Of a DNA stretch of 64,000 nt, positions 1-13,200 are shown in pieces; position 1 is the stretch's first letter, and each line of letters opens with the position of its first letter. Under the pieces are notes generated by a model. That model was not told the DNA's origin. It was given only the letters and a program-made list of their open reading frames with translations, and ran no database searches. The DNA is from Trichosphaerium sp. ATCC 40318. Its lineage: Eukaryota; Discosea; Flabellinia; Trichosidae. The position numbers and the translations under genes are program-made. The stretch spans positions 124,001 through 188,000 of the forward strand of contig JALMLS010000578.1 in assembly GCA_038496445.1 (NCBI GenBank). Reading direction: 5' to 3'.

Positions 1-1041
1 TCCCATCCGGTTCCCAGACCTCTTCTAGGCCTTCAACTTTACCGTGATTGTACACAACCCTTCGCACAACATTACCATTCGAAGCGAATACCTCACGTTT
101 ACCATGTGGCTTGCCGTCAACATAGAATATGCAGCAACGCAACTGCCCATTCGGGAACCATATCGTTCTTTTTAGTAAGTTACCTTTTGCATCACTTTCT
201 CCTTCGTACTCTTTCTGACCGTTGCTGTGCCATTTGGTTACCAACACTGTATCCTCGAGGTATTTCGTATGAGTAATAAGGTGCCCTGAAGTGTCCCACT
301 CTTTTTTTTCGTGTACTGCAACACCCTCATCGAATTGCTCTTTAGAACGCATTTGCCCATTGTAGTGCCCTTGAATCACGGTACCATGCAACAAACCATT
401 GTTATAAGTACATTTGAGCATGATTGCACCGCCGTGGTGATATTCTGTGAGTGGCCCATGGAGCTGACCTGCTTTATATGTTCTGAGTGTTTTTAAACTA
501 CCCGCCAAAAACCGTTTGTGTTGCCCCTCACGTTCTCCGTTGATGTAGTGCTTATCTACTACAACTGAACCGCGCCAATCATATTTTTTACAATGTCCAT
601 GGCGTACTCCATGCTCAAAATGAGTTTCAGCCTTGAGTGTCCCTGTTGCAGTGGTGTCAGATGTTTTCCTTTTTTTTTCGTACAAATTAGGACGCTCACC
701 TTTCCAAGTGTATTGACTCATTTTTCCGTGCAGTTTGTTTTCGAGAAACCTTGCTTTTGTTCTTAGCTTCCCGTTGAGTCTACCACGCTGTTCGGTCTTG
801 CTGTATGGCTTTTGTTGGTCGTGCCAACGCTTCCAAACGCCTCTCTTGCGCAGCTCCTGATCGAATCTTGACGTTAATGCCGCATACACGCAGAGTTCAG
901 GCCATTTGATGTAAATATCTGGAGCAAGACCATATATATGCATATGAAGCTCCACAGGTAAATCTAGGAGCGTCTGGACTTTTAGTCGGACAATTTAACG
1001 TTTATTTACTTATGAGCATCAAAACTCACCTCGCTAGCCAT
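1..1041 (-). CDS. F-box protein with MORN-variant (YwqK-like) repeats, 3' end outside window
   Basis: The proposed start is ATG 1041-1039 with a 12-nt first exon, then an intron 1029-974 (GTGAGT to CCAG), after which the frame stays open for about 320 codons to the window edge. The N terminus reads MASETLLDLPVELHMHIYGL, a typical short F-box start. After about residue 75 come many copies of a Y-x-N-G-x-x-HG pattern (NGEREGQ, NNGLLHG, SNGQKEYEG, PNGQLR, DGKPHGKR), the repeat of MORN_2 / YwqK-type proteins, which are probably beta-hairpin scaffolds. An F-box would recruit Skp1/cullin ligases; the repeats would bind a client. This is inferred from architecture. F-box plus MORN-variant proteins are common in amoebae and some giant viruses. 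The C terminus is not visible. Confidence 0.75.
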
Positions 1042-1184
1042 TACAGATAATAAAATATTGTTTGGCCTGCAAATTGTAGAGAATGAGGTGGATGGTGTAA
1101 GTGACACTTGAAATTTGAATGGGCAACTTATTCCAAGCGTTAAGGCAACGCCTTTATTACATCACGCACTGTTATTTACATATT

Positions 1185-2037
1185 TTACTCAAGCCCTGCC
1201 AAGCATCCTCTCAAAGTACGTCGGCACGCGCTTAACTTTGGTAGCACTAAAGACATTAGCATGCACCTTTGTGCATCGAAGTACCGCTCTAGAGCATGAT
1301 CGTGTGCTTGCACGTTATCCATGATATCCGACTTGGGAACAAGAGGCGCTTTTTGTGTGATACCTGCAAAAAGGGGTTGTCAGAAAAAAGCACTGACATG
1401 AGTGCCAAAATTTGGTATACACGTCTTCATGTGAAGCATGCGTGTTGTGCAAAAAGAATGTAAACAGCACCTTCACAAAGTTTGGCTTCTTCCTTCCATA
1501 CTGACTCGGCCTGTACTATATCAGGCCACCAAGGGTATGTACGGCACTGTACTGGGCGATGCGCGTAAATGCTACACGACTTTTTCTCCTCTGCTCCCTA
1601 AATGTCACCACAATGCTCAAATCGCCTAAACTACGCACTCAGGAATACGCAATCATAGTAATCATCGCGAAGAATCTCCTTTAAACTGTATTTCCGTTCT
1701 TCCGCGTCCCACACCAAATACTCACTGAAAAATTTGTGCTTGGGTATATCCAAGTGTTTAGCGATGTTGTCTATGTCTGTTTGCTCCACAAAGATGCGAC
1801 CTGTATTCAAAGTCACACAAATCGCTCACCCTTTGCGTACGTCACTATTGCAGGGCGCATACCTTGCGTTTTCGCAGTGCAGCATCCACCACACCCTGTA
1901 CATTTAAAATTAAGACCTTCAGGCTCAATCCAATCCATGTTATCGTTTTGTTGGCAAACTGTACGAATTCTGTTCTTGACACTTGTGCATCTTACCAATA
2001 GAGTACGTCTCCATCGCACACATCCAGAGATCATCAC
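1185..2037 (-). CDS. YkgJ-family cysteine-cluster protein (putative Zn/Fe-binding)
   Basis: Four exons were assembled by hand: 2037-1863, 1800-1639, 1590-1471 and 1363-1185, giving 636 nt (211 residues) with no internal stop. Residues 46-53 form the signature C-x2-C-x2-CC (CTGCGGCC). Later come CVFL...CSIYAHRPVQCRTYPWW and W-x2-EA-x2-CEGI, the conserved core of the UPF0153/YkgJ family. These proteins are predicted to chelate a metal cluster; the reaction is unknown. The first residues (MMISGCVRWRRTLLVRC) are basic and could be a mitochondrial presequence, but a start at the inner Met34 is also possible. Splicing restores the family motif across each junction, which is strong support for the model. 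Confidence 0.85.
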
Positions 2038-2320
2038 AAACCCAGCGTTGTTGTAAAGGACGTTTTACGATATTTGACTCGTTTCAATTAGAATTGTACG
2101 GAAAAGGCAAAACACCTCTACGACCTAATTTGTATACAGCACTAGCGGACTAAGCCAATCCCTCACCACACACGCTCGGTCTTGTTAGTGGCGTTTAAAA
2201 CACTTTTCGTGCGTATGGCTATGATGCAACAAACAAAAAGACGTCGCAACCCTGCCTTGGGAACTACCGTACGCTATCGAATGAGATGGGTTTATTTGTG
2301 GTTGTTAACACCAATACAGA
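2038..2320. promoter_or_regulatory. Shared intergenic region of two divergent genes
   Basis: This 283-nt gap lies between the divergent starts of the YkgJ-type gene and the IPT-ankyrin-vinculin gene and must hold both promoters. No TATA box or other element can be assigned with confidence. A short open frame within it has no recognisable content. Confidence 0.3.
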
Positions 2321-5300
2321 ATGGCAGAAAAAAACGCCAGCGACGCTCGACCAACGACCGCGAGCCCGACGGTACGTAAATTGAGGCACAATAAAAAAAA
2401 AAAAAAAGACAGACACAGCCGAAAATGACTTACTCTGCTACCAGAGCAATTGCTGGAGTTCTACAAAAACTTCTACGTGAACAAGGAGGGAGAATTGAGG
2501 TTCGTTACACTTTTATGGCATGTTTATCTTTATAACGGTCGCTAGCATGTGGTTTTACCGCAAAGAATCGCTCAAGGTGGCCATCCTCCGAAATAAATAC
2601 CCTTCTGTAATTTCCATTGGAGGAATACCTGACAACTACAAGGAATGCAGAGTGGTAACAGATGAACCAGAAGCCATAAGGCCGGACACACTTCTCGTAA
2701 GTTATATGAACACGCATTTGGTGCTGGCTGCTCAGCGCTGCTATCGCTAAAATTTATGGATACAACTAGCGCGAGAATCAACTTTTTGCTTTTTTTTTGC
2801 GCGACGCACGTGATTGTTCTTTTTTTATTTCGTATATTCGGCAGCCTTTTCTCCAGCAAATCGCACAATTGTAGTTCGCGCGCACACATTTCGGCGAGAC
2901 GGTTTGTCACGGGTTTTTTTTCTTAACTCGTTTTTAGGTCCACATTGACTTCCCTGAGCTACAGCTAAACCCGAACGAGTCGTTGAGTAATCTGGTCCGT
3001 TTTTCGCCGTTGAAATATAACAACAAAACGCAAAGATATGAAGTCGAGATGGTCATGGACGTCCGATGCCCTTCCAAGTACTTTCCGGGTTTCAAGGCAT
3101 GGCAATGATGACATACGTTCCCCGCTAACACCTGTCTCAGGGCAAGAAGAAGACACTAGCAGTTTGTGTATATTTTTTTCAAGGTCCTCACTTACAAACA
3201 CTCAGATTGGAACACAAATTCGATCTCTACCGGCCAGAGAAAAATTCAATGTATCCTAAGTTAACTGATCTTGTGGATCCTTCTAAACCTCACCAACAAC
3301 ACTCTGCCCGATTTTATCCTCACAACGAGATGATACCTCGCCAACCGGAGAGTTATCTCGAAAGTATAGTGCCAACAAGTACAACTACGATCGCACCACA
3401 AGAGTTTATGGTAATAGAAGGTATAAAGACGCCATTCTATATTTAAATTCTCCCTGCGCTAGTTCGTAAAATATTTTTGAAAAGTTGTTCCAAATACCGT
3501 TAAACACCCACTAAAAAAGGCGATTAGGTAGGAACTTACCGGATAATATGCGTGTCCGTTTCACACTGGAATCCAACGACTCAATCGAAAAAAATGTTGA
3601 AGGCTCAGTTACAAACAGGCAGTTTTGTAAATGTCGCATACCCAGCATTCAAGAGTTTGGCTTTGTAGATTTTACCGGTACTATTATTGCATATGTCACT
3701 TTGGACTCGTATGACAATACCATACCGTTTATCAAGGGACAGCTGACCTTCCAATACATAAGAGGTACAAAGACAGTTGATATGCGTAAAGATATTATTG
3801 TATCAGATATTTAGGAGTTTTTTTGTTTTCTTGTTTCTCAAGTCTTTCTTCACAAAAACAAGCTATAACGCAAATTTGAATTCTGTGGTGTTGTATGTTT
3901 ACAGGTTGTTTTAGCCATCACCTCAGAAGAACAACTTATGGGGTCTATCATGAATGGTAACATTAGCAGTAATTGGTTTGACGACTATGGTCGCAATTTA
4001 TTCCACAACGTTGCTCCACTGGACGATATATCACCGTATCCTGTGAATTATCTATTGAACAATGGCGTCGATATTAATCGGTCTGACCAGCATGGCATTA
4101 CACCACTCCACATTGCCGTCTTGTCTAGAAACTTTAGAGCTGTTAAGATATTCCTAAATCATGGTGCTAGTCCCAGCCTCCACATGAAGGTAACTAAAGC
4201 CTTGCCATCATCCTGATTTTCTCGTTTTTTGTTCATAACTTGTTTATCGCGTTCCACTTTGGAGACACGTATCTAATCCTTTTTAAGGACATCAATGGCG
4301 AAACGCCTATGGATCTTGCCAGACGCAATGGATTATTTAGCATCGTCCAAGAGTTGTTGCAATATTACTTGGTGCGTCACACGGATTGCAAATCCCAAAC
4401 TCAAAATGTGTGTCACCATTCCTTATTCATCGTAGCCCGACATGGTAGTAGATCGCAGCAGACTAGTGGACATTCTTCGTGGCATTAAAAAATACAAAGA
4501 TCAAATTTTGACATTTAAACCAGGTGTTCTCCTCAACATTGAGGATTACGCTTTGAAGGCCCTATGTTATATTTGCTATGCGCATTCGTCTGTATGTCAC
4601 CTTCCTTATTCCAACTTTATTGTTTTATCGCTTACCTGGTCGCCTAGAATTACCCATCGCTTTTCCGGTTCGATGAAGAATCAGGCTTTTTTCAATTCAA
4701 AGTGTCGACTGACATCCTCACCGCCACTGGTCTACTCGAACGCTTAAAAGCCCCAAAAGCACAGATCAACTTGAAGCACTTGCGTCCACTTGACCCAATG
4801 GAGTTGGATCAACCAAAGACGCTAGCTCAGATGGGTACGTTGTGGTTTCTCTAAATCACCACTTTTTTCCTGTATTTGCCCCACATAATCATCAAAAATA
4901 TTAATTTCGTACTTGCAGTTGAATTATTGGTGATGGACTTGTCTAATGGCATGTCGAATATGGCATTGAACATTATCAAGTGCAAAACAAAAAATTTAAA
5001 AATACCAGAGCAGCTCATGGCACTTGCATTGGCGACACATGTTGCTGCGAAAAAGCTAATTGATATTGCACGCAAGTGTGCCGATACCAACTATGAAAAG
5101 TTTCCTAGCATCAGGGAGACCGTCATCAACGCGACTTCTACCCTTGAGGGCGAAACCACACGCATGTACAATGCCATCAGCAAGATGCAAGCCACTCCAG
5201 ATTCGCATCGTTGGTGGGTTACTTTTGGAAAGGTTTGCAAGTCCTTGACGGAGAGCACCATTCAATTGCTTGCCATTTTCCACGAAGCTATCACAAAGCG

Positions 5301-8300
5301 TCTTTTCGTTCAAGCAGATCGTATTTTGCGGGTACGGCGTTCTTCTATTGACTTTATTGTATTCCACACGTGAATATCTGTGTACACATCTTAATTTGTT
5401 TTTTAGGCCATTGAGAATTTTAACACAAACACTGCTGACAGTAATCCTTCTGGGTTTGCTAATGGTGCGAGTGACATTGCAACAGATGCTCAACGACTCG
5501 CCAAATGGACCAAAGAAAAGTCACGTGGTGCGTTAGCGGATTTTGGTGATTACAACTTTGTTGTTTAACCGATTTATTGCTTAGATATTGATGCACCAGG
5601 CCACAGAGCCGAGTTTCAAAGATTGGCAAGTGAATTGAGGAATCTTGGTTACAGACTGATTGAAGGAGCGAACGACTATCTCCCTGAACCGGATAACATT
5701 GAAAAGCTGGAAAGGGTTGAGGACGTGATTGAAGAGATCAAGTACACGACGCAAGTCACGAAGCAAACGTTGCAAAAGCGATTGAGGCCTGTAGATCACT
5801 TTAACAGGATCAACAAATGGCGTCGCGGCTCCGCAGGGGACCCTGAAGTGGCTTGCAAACAGCTGTACCGCGCAGTGAAGCAGCTCGACACCATTAAACC
5901 AAAAATGAAAAAGGCGGTTGGAGAACAAAACACAGAGGACGTTTTGAAAGTAGCCAAACAGCTACTCGTTCCGTTGGACTTGATATACGACGCTGTTGCC
6001 ACACCAAGAGATGAACTCACGTCAGCAGCCGAGGACTTGAAGTACTCGCTCTCACAGGTCACTTCAGGAGCAGTCAAAGGTGATGAGAATCTCACACGGC
6101 GAGCAGTGCGCTCCATGTCCCAGTACGTTCATCCGAATTAAGACTAGGTTGTTTGGGGTTTTTAACCAGAGTTTAGCGCCAAAAAACGATTAACTCACGC
6201 TGCACGAGAATTTTTGCACTCAACCATCGACTCTGAGCGAAAACGAAGATTTTGCAATGAGGCATTTGAAGTCCAACGCCTCGTCAATGTTAGCGCTAGG
6301 GTTGCATCTCAGATGCTCAGTGAGTTGAATAAAGCTCCAGCGGATACATCAGCTAGAAACCACGCGTTAATGGACGCGCGTTTGGCACTTGCACGCTCAG
6401 TAGAGCGTCTCCTAAGGTAAATTTTCGCATTTTAGCCTTTTTTTTTTTTAAAGGTCAATGGCCACTTGTGTACGACGATTTACTAACGAGAATACGCTTT
6501 TAGTGTCTGTGATCTAGCTCCTCAGGAAAAGACAATGGCTGAATGTACAAAAGCACTGGAACAGTCAGTCGAGTTTTTGAGGGCGGCAATGCTCGAATTG
6601 GATGTACAACACTTGACAGACGCCTTCCAAGTGCTGTCTCGTTGTGGAGAGGAGCTCCTATATGCGTACTCGAGACGTTTGGGCGTTCTTCAATCATCGC
6701 AGCAGAATCCAGAAGAGTTCAAACAGCTTCGTAAGCTTTGGGGCAAATACAGAGAAAAACGAGAAGCCATTGTAGAAAATAGCTGTGAAGAGACTATAGC
6801 TGATTTTAACAAATGGTACCTTTTATAACTAACTACTACTGCTGCATGGGTTTTTGTGTTAACATTCATTCTACCAAAAGGGGCGCCGACATGATAGCAC
6901 ATGCAAACAAAGTACTCAGAAGCGTTAAAGCAGACGTACTTGTACCGTTACAACGGGTGGAAGTGGCTATAAAGGACTTGGAAAACAGCATCAAGTACGT
7001 GGGTTGGCAACAGCGCACTAGCCACTATCATTTAAAATCTCGTGTTGGAAATTATTAACCGTGCCATTTCCTATTAGTTGCTATCGTGGTAGAGCCAACG
7101 TTACTAGTGTTACAGCCGCTGCAAATTTTCTTTCAGAAGCGTACGTTTCTGACATTAGCACGTGGTTATGCTAACCTCTGGTTTAGTGTACGAGAACTAG
7201 GTGAAGAGTTTGAACCGCCAAAGGAAGTGAGCCAACTGATTTCTTCAGTACCCAAGCTTGCTGAGGTACCCCACATATAAATTCGAATATTTTAACAGTC
7301 TTGTGCAATCAACTTAAACAGAAATGTAGACGATGATCAAATTGGCTACAGACTCTTTGAAGGATCCAATGAACACTGGAAAGAAACATATAGTCTCTGA
7401 GTTTGCAAAGCGCATCAGATACCCTCTAGTGCTGGCCCAATACACCGTAAGGAACGATAGTCCAAACCTAAAGATACAAAGAGAGGTCGCTAGAGTTTCA
7501 GCGCGCCTGGCCGATATTTCAGAGTCTCTGCGCAAGAAAGATAAACCATCTTTAGAAGTGGCTGTCAACAAAACGGTAGTAGCCATGAAGCACCTCTACG
7601 AAGCGTCAAAGGCTAACACAGACAGTACGCACTTCGATAAATTTTTGCAGAATTTTCTCAAAAATGGCGACACGCTTACGTACCCACTCCTAGAGCTACA
7701 ATTACCTCCTTACAAACGTGATCAAATCAGAAAAGCCAACAGATCATTGGAGTTGGCGAGCGGTTTATTGAAAAAGGTGTGGAATGAGGAACCGATCAAG
7801 GTCGCCAGAGCAATCAATGTCATCAAAACTTGCCTGGATGGTATGGAAAAGTGTTACAGATCAAACATCAAGGCTGATTTGATTGGCGCAAGATCCAAAA
7901 TAAGGTACGTCTATCGCGTAACCAACTGGTCTCTTTGATACCACATCAGTTTTTGTGGTTTTACGTAACTGATTCTGTAGGTCAGCTATTGGCATTATGC
8001 ACAGTACTGGTAGCGATGAGCATTTGGGTTCGATCAAATCGAAATCACTTTGTGATGCTGGCAAAGAGATGCGAGAGACCATCGCCGAGTTGACATCTAC
8101 TTCAATGGCATGGGCGACACAACAGATGAGGGAGACAGGCAAGGATTACACCGACATTATCAAAGAAGCGCAACAAAATGATGGTCTCGATTCGCTCTTA
8201 AGTTCCTTGAGCAAATTGAAACTGGATGATGCGTCATATGAGATGCACGTCGACAACCTGTCCAAGCAAGAATTTGAAAAGGCAATACAAGTACGCACAC

Positions 8301-8889
8301 ATCCCCGTTTTTATTTGATACGTCAAGAGATGGCCACTAATGTTGTATTGTGTAGGAAGTCGCTACAGTGGTCACAGCCGCCGCACGCGATCAAGACGAA
8401 CGTGTCCCAGAGGCTGAACCTATTGCAAAGGAGCTGTTCACGTTAGCCCAGGCAGCCAAGACAGGCAAACGAAAGGTACACAAGTTTAATGCGTTTTTTA
8501 CCCAAACTCACAATTAATTAAGGCGATGGTAAAAGCTTCACAGCAATTGGTTCACCTGATACAACAGTTCATTGGCAGCATGCGAAGCCTTGCTGAGATG
8601 GCAGCTACGAAGAGTTCAATGTACCAAGACAAACTCATGGCCCTCAGCCAAATCTTGAACAACTATGCCGTACACATCAACATTATGGTCGCTGTAAAGG
8701 CAGCCGTAATTGAAGTTACAGCTGACGCCGACGAATCCCTAGCGTCTTTAACAAGGTGCGTCCTATTTAGCGTTCCGTTTATTGTACATCCTATACTAAC
8801 ACGCTCTCAGATCTTTTGGTAGTCTAATGACGGAGTCTGTGAATGTAGTATCTATTACTAAGAGCGCAATCCTCAAATTACAAGGCTAA
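2321..8889 (+). CDS. IPT/TIG - ankyrin - vinculin/alpha-catenin-like rod protein
   Basis: About 23 exons join into one frame of roughly 1,600 codons; start ATG 2321, stop TAA 8887-8889. The N-terminal 200 residues are unassigned. An IPT/TIG-like fold follows (3430-3795; VIEGRNLPDN..., then CKCRIPS and a final LTFQYI), then ankyrin repeats (3905-4371; GITPLHIAVLSRN). From about 4437 on the protein is alpha-helical in vinculin/alpha-catenin style. Its end (8380-8880, with LQQ/LAQAAK-type helices and ...HINIMVAVKAAVIE) resembles the vinculin tail region with its LKILSTVKATML helix. Such rods link actin to adhesion sites, whereas IPT plus ankyrin is usual in CAMTA/Spt23-type transcription regulators. 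The join (intron 4372-4436, GTGCGT to GTAG) keeps frame, but two genes starting at ATG 4442 remain possible. Confidence 0.72.
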
Positions 8890-9033
8890 CAAAGAGGAGA
8901 AAAAAGAAAGAAAAAAAAAAGCCCCTAAACATAAATTTTTTGTGATCATACAGAGAAGGTGTGGTGTCTAGCAACGCCGGGTATGTGTAAATTGTACATA
9001 AATAAACAAACGAGCTTTATGGTCATACTTTGG

Positions 9034-9851
9034 TTATTGGGCTAGGTGCTTAGTTACAAACGTTATAACTTCGTCCAGTGTTTTTGCTATTGGCACACTG
9101 CTAGGCAGAGATGGTATGGTACCATCCTCACCGAGGAACGCTATAACTGGCTTGTTGTAGGCGCCGCAAAGGTTGACTTCAGATGAAGTACCAGCACCAC
9201 CAGGGAGCGCCACAATCACATCTAAATGTGATAATCAGTAATTTACTGTAATAAGCGACACTAAAATACCTGATGAAAGAATATTGATGTGATTACGGCT
9301 CATGGGTTCCTTGAGGTGCATAATTAGGTGATACGCGAGCTTCTCGCTAAAGTAAGCGTACTGTGCCTTCTGTGCCGAGTTGATAGAGATGAGTCCGTAT
9401 AGGTACCTCAATGTACGCATTGATAAATTCTATCACGTGGGTTTAGCATAAAACCGGAAAGTATGACGAAGAATCGCCGTACCCTTGTCACATCCCTTGA
9501 ATTGTCCATTGTCAAGCTTGTGACCTGGGCTGATGCCAATTGAAACACCTTTACGTCCTGTTTCAGAGCAAAACGCTTTAGACACGCTCCTACCGCCTTG
9601 TTAGTATTTTTACAAGCGTACGCTACCCTTTACGCCATTGTGCCGCCACCGCCACCTGTTAAAAGATTGAATCCTACTCTCGTTACTCGATACACATTAT
9701 AAAGAAGGTTGTTGCCTGTTTTCGCTATCCATTTCCCAAGAGGCTCTGCCAGACTGTTGTTTGGGTTTTGTGCTGAGCCCATGACGCCAATCGTCTGTAA
9801 GCGCGTTGCCATTGCGAAAGGAGTGTAAATTGTTGGCTTACGTTGTCTCAA
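9034..9851 (-). CDS. LOG-family nucleotide phosphoribohydrolase-like protein
   Basis: Six exons on the minus strand, start ATG 9851, stop TAA at 9036-9034. Spliced motifs follow the LOG/TIGR00725 order: IGVMGSAQNP near the N terminus, GFNLLTGGGGGTM, GRKGVSIGISPG, YIEVPIRTHL, PMSRNHIN and the signature PGGAGTSSE. LOG proteins have a Rossmann fold and, where tested, hydrolyse nucleoside 5'-monophosphates to base plus ribose phosphate (cytokinin activation in plants, fungi and bacteria). Substrate here is unknown. One junction uses a GC-AG intron beginning at 9715; splicing there turns a mismatching 15-residue insertion into the exact family sequence. About 210 residues, normal for the family. 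Confidence 0.88.
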
Positions 9852-10222
9852 TGTTTAAGAGTATTCAATGAACGCTACGGGCTGTGTGCCTCCTTATCTC
9901 ATTCGCCTATTGGGTGCTACTGCGCTTGTTGATTATTTGTGTTTGCGTTCTACATTGCAATTGGGAGGCTAATTACGCGTTCCCAAAAACCCCAACAGCA
10001 GTTATTATACTAGTCCCTGCCTCCCCTTCGCTTACATGAGACTTTACACGTCCTGAATACTATCCACAGTTTTTCGGCAACGTGAACCTACGACCCTCCA
10101 TAGAATTTAGAAGCGTACGCGAAGGTAGGGGTTGTTACTGCTGAGGGTTGACTTATCTTTCCCCGCTTGTTTTTTTTGTATTTAATTCCACCCTTTCACA
10201 GCAACAAGACACAAATGCCACA
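9852..10222. other. Intergenic region between divergent genes
   Basis: The region lies between the start of the LOG gene (minus) and the start of the RasGAP gene (plus), so it carries both promoters. No ORF, RNA gene or repeat is recognised in it. Confidence 0.4.
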
Positions 10223-13200
10223 ATGAAGAAGATAATATCTAATCTCCGCGAGCGACGCAACACCCTTGGACACGTGCGTTTATTTATTGAGGCTATACAC
10301 AAAAAAAGCCTTATATTTTCGACGTTTAACCTGTATTGTCTATAAACAGGGGCCGGCACCTGTAGTGTTCAAATCGTGGCTACATGTGAAGAGTTCATCA
10401 AAATGGATGTTAAAATGGTGTGTTTTAAGACCCCACGATGCCATAGACGTATACGACGAACCAGAGGTGCGTGTAGCAAGTTCTTCGTTCAGTCCTTCAA
10501 TGCAGAACAAACAACCAGTGAGGCAGCGCATACTTGTTTGTGTGTACTTCCAACGTGGCTGCAATTTACTATTTGCCGTATTTCTTCAGTTTTTTTTGTC
10601 AACCTTTGCGTCGTTTCAGTTTGTGCCGCAAAAAAATGATAGGACACGATTTTTAACGAGTCGCGAAGATAAATCACGTGACTCGAAAAGTAGGAAAAGG
10701 CAGCGCCTAACATGGTCGTCGAAATGGATCGCGCGGTATTAGATCTCATTCAAGATGGCAGCAATAGCGTGTTTTACGTACGCAAGCGAGATGGGTCAAA
10801 AGTGCTGTTTAGGTATGAGCCCTTTTTGTTATTGGATTGTCACTAAAAAAAAAACCAAAAAAAAAAGATTAAAACCATTGTTACAATTTACTGACTAACT
10901 GTGCTCAAGTGGCGACGAGGTAGGGACTTTATTTTAGAAATCCAAAGTTCACTTAATGCAGGCAGTGATGACTGATTGGCTAAGGACGCTCAAAGTGCGG
11001 TTCGGGTACACACACAAATAACACAACCAAATTTCTACAACTAGATTTGGACTCACACGTTTCCTTTTGTTGCTATTTCAGCTTTTTATTAGTTTTTATT
11101 CTTATCTGGCCTACCATTGTTGCTACGATTATATTGCCGTGTTAACCACGTGTTATAGACAGACACTATATTGTCGCTATGCAAATCCTGATATTCGACG
11201 CCGTTGCTTCACTCTGTGGTTGAATGCCCACTTACAGAGTCACAGTACCAAAGTGGCTGATTTATTTGTTGATATAAGGCACGTATCAATAATAATAAAG
11301 CCGTTCTTACAAACCATGAAGAGATGGCAATATCATATTAAAGCTGTTGCAAGCTATATTCAAAAAGTCAATTTCAGGTGTCTACAAGAACCCTAAAAAC
11401 GATTCTGAGGCATTGAAAAACGTCAAAAAGATGCTCGCTTACTTCCACAAATTCGGCGGCGATTGCACGGGTAAGAATCCCTCTTGTCTCCTTCCATAGA
11501 GTCCAACAATATTGTTACAGGTATCGAGGCGTTGGAAATAGTAAAAGGAGAGAGACAGTCAATACTAGAGATCATTTGGCGAATCGTTGGTATGACAACC
11601 CTGCAACCCTTGTTTCCGAATGTAACGCATTTTTCTACAGCGTTCTTGTTCGATACAGGCAAACAGAAAGACAAGGAAAAGTTTTTATTCAAGTGGATAA
11701 AAGAGATTACAGGTGTTCGCGTTAGGGCTCTATCAAGCGGCTTTGAGGATGGCAAAGTTTTTCTACTCATCGCGATGGCACTTTTTACAGACAAAATAGA
11801 CATGAACGCGGCTGCTGCACTAATGAAGGTACCTCTCAATAAACTTAGACTTTGTTTGTTGTTGACACATTTTAAAAAACTAGGTTGAAGATGACGTTGT
11901 AGCACGCCATCGAATGGCTTTTGCCAGTTTTCAAGAGTTTGGCGGGATTCCACAGGTAATAAACTTCAACATCCACCAACCTGCCCAGACACTGACTTAT
12001 CTAGCTGCTTTCGCCATACGATTTTATTCAAGTGCCAGATGATATCTCCTTATTCACCTTCCTCACGTGGGTTTACCACGTGTCTTCACAGTTCAAGGTG
12101 ACAGTACCGAATATATCCCTTTACGACACTAAAACAACAGCACCTTCGAAGCCTAAACCGCGTGAAAACGCCAAGACCTCGCCAAAAGCGAAAAGGCGAC
12201 ATACCAGACAAAAATCGAGTGGACCGGAAAGGATGAAGAGAGCTGCCAAGAACGGGCGCGATAGATCACATCGTCTATCTATGAGCGAGAAACAGCGTTT
12301 GGCAATGTTAGGTTTTGAAATTGACGAGAGCTCTAGTATGGGTCCACCGCCAGAGCCATCCGCCTCAACTTCACCTCTACCGAGTGATTCAGAGACTGAC
12401 AGCCTGCGCAGCGAAAATTCAGAAGAATCCTTACCGATAGAGAAGCGCTCCAAGTTTGGTGGTAGAGGTCGTTCAGAATCTTCATATGCGCCTCCAAAAC
12501 CGCCTGCTGAAATTCTTGAGCAACAAGTACCAAAGGAACCTCCAAAAGAAAAAACAAGACAACGTGAGCTGTCTGACTTTGAAATGCAAATCCAATCCGG
12601 ATTAACGGACATGGAGGCTATGTTCAACGACTTGGATGAACTTAAGGACGTACGATTACTAACTACTACTTTTTTGTTGTACTTTTCATACAACTGACAC
12701 ACTGGTAACTCAGGAGATGGCAATACTTGTAGACGAGATTGAAGAGTCTTTTTCAGAGATAGAAAAAAGAGAGATGCAAGAAGCCATAGAAAAGATACAA
12801 CCCAAACCAGATCCTGATCTAATCCCACCAGAGCCAGAGCCAGAGCCTGAACCAGAGACCACTCCAGGAATTGTTATTAACCAAGAAGAGCCAGCACTCA
12901 ACTTGGTGCGTAACAAGTATTTTAAAAGGGCTTTCTTCTAATGGTGTGAAATCTTAGGTAGAGAAGAAGCCAGCCAGAGCGACAGGTCCCAAAGGCAGAG
13001 GACGTGCAAAGGTAAACAAACATAATATTTCAAATTTTTTGTTGTATCCGCCGAACTCACTACAGAATAAGGCCCGTGTGCAGTCACAACACTTTGAACG
13101 TGCCAATAAAGTCACCAAAGAAGAACCAGAGTTTGAAGCGCCTAAGATGGAAGAAGGGAAATTCAACATTGGAAAGCTTTACATCAAATGTACAAAAAAA

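Noticed and set aside
5056-5493. Minus-strand open frame of 145 codons inside the vinculin-like gene
   Set aside because: It overlaps well-supported exons and has no recognisable product.
12121-12828. Long minus-strand open frame opposite the RasGAP linker
   Set aside because: It is the antisense of a low-complexity Ser/Pro/Glu coding exon; no family resemblance and no splice signals on that strand.
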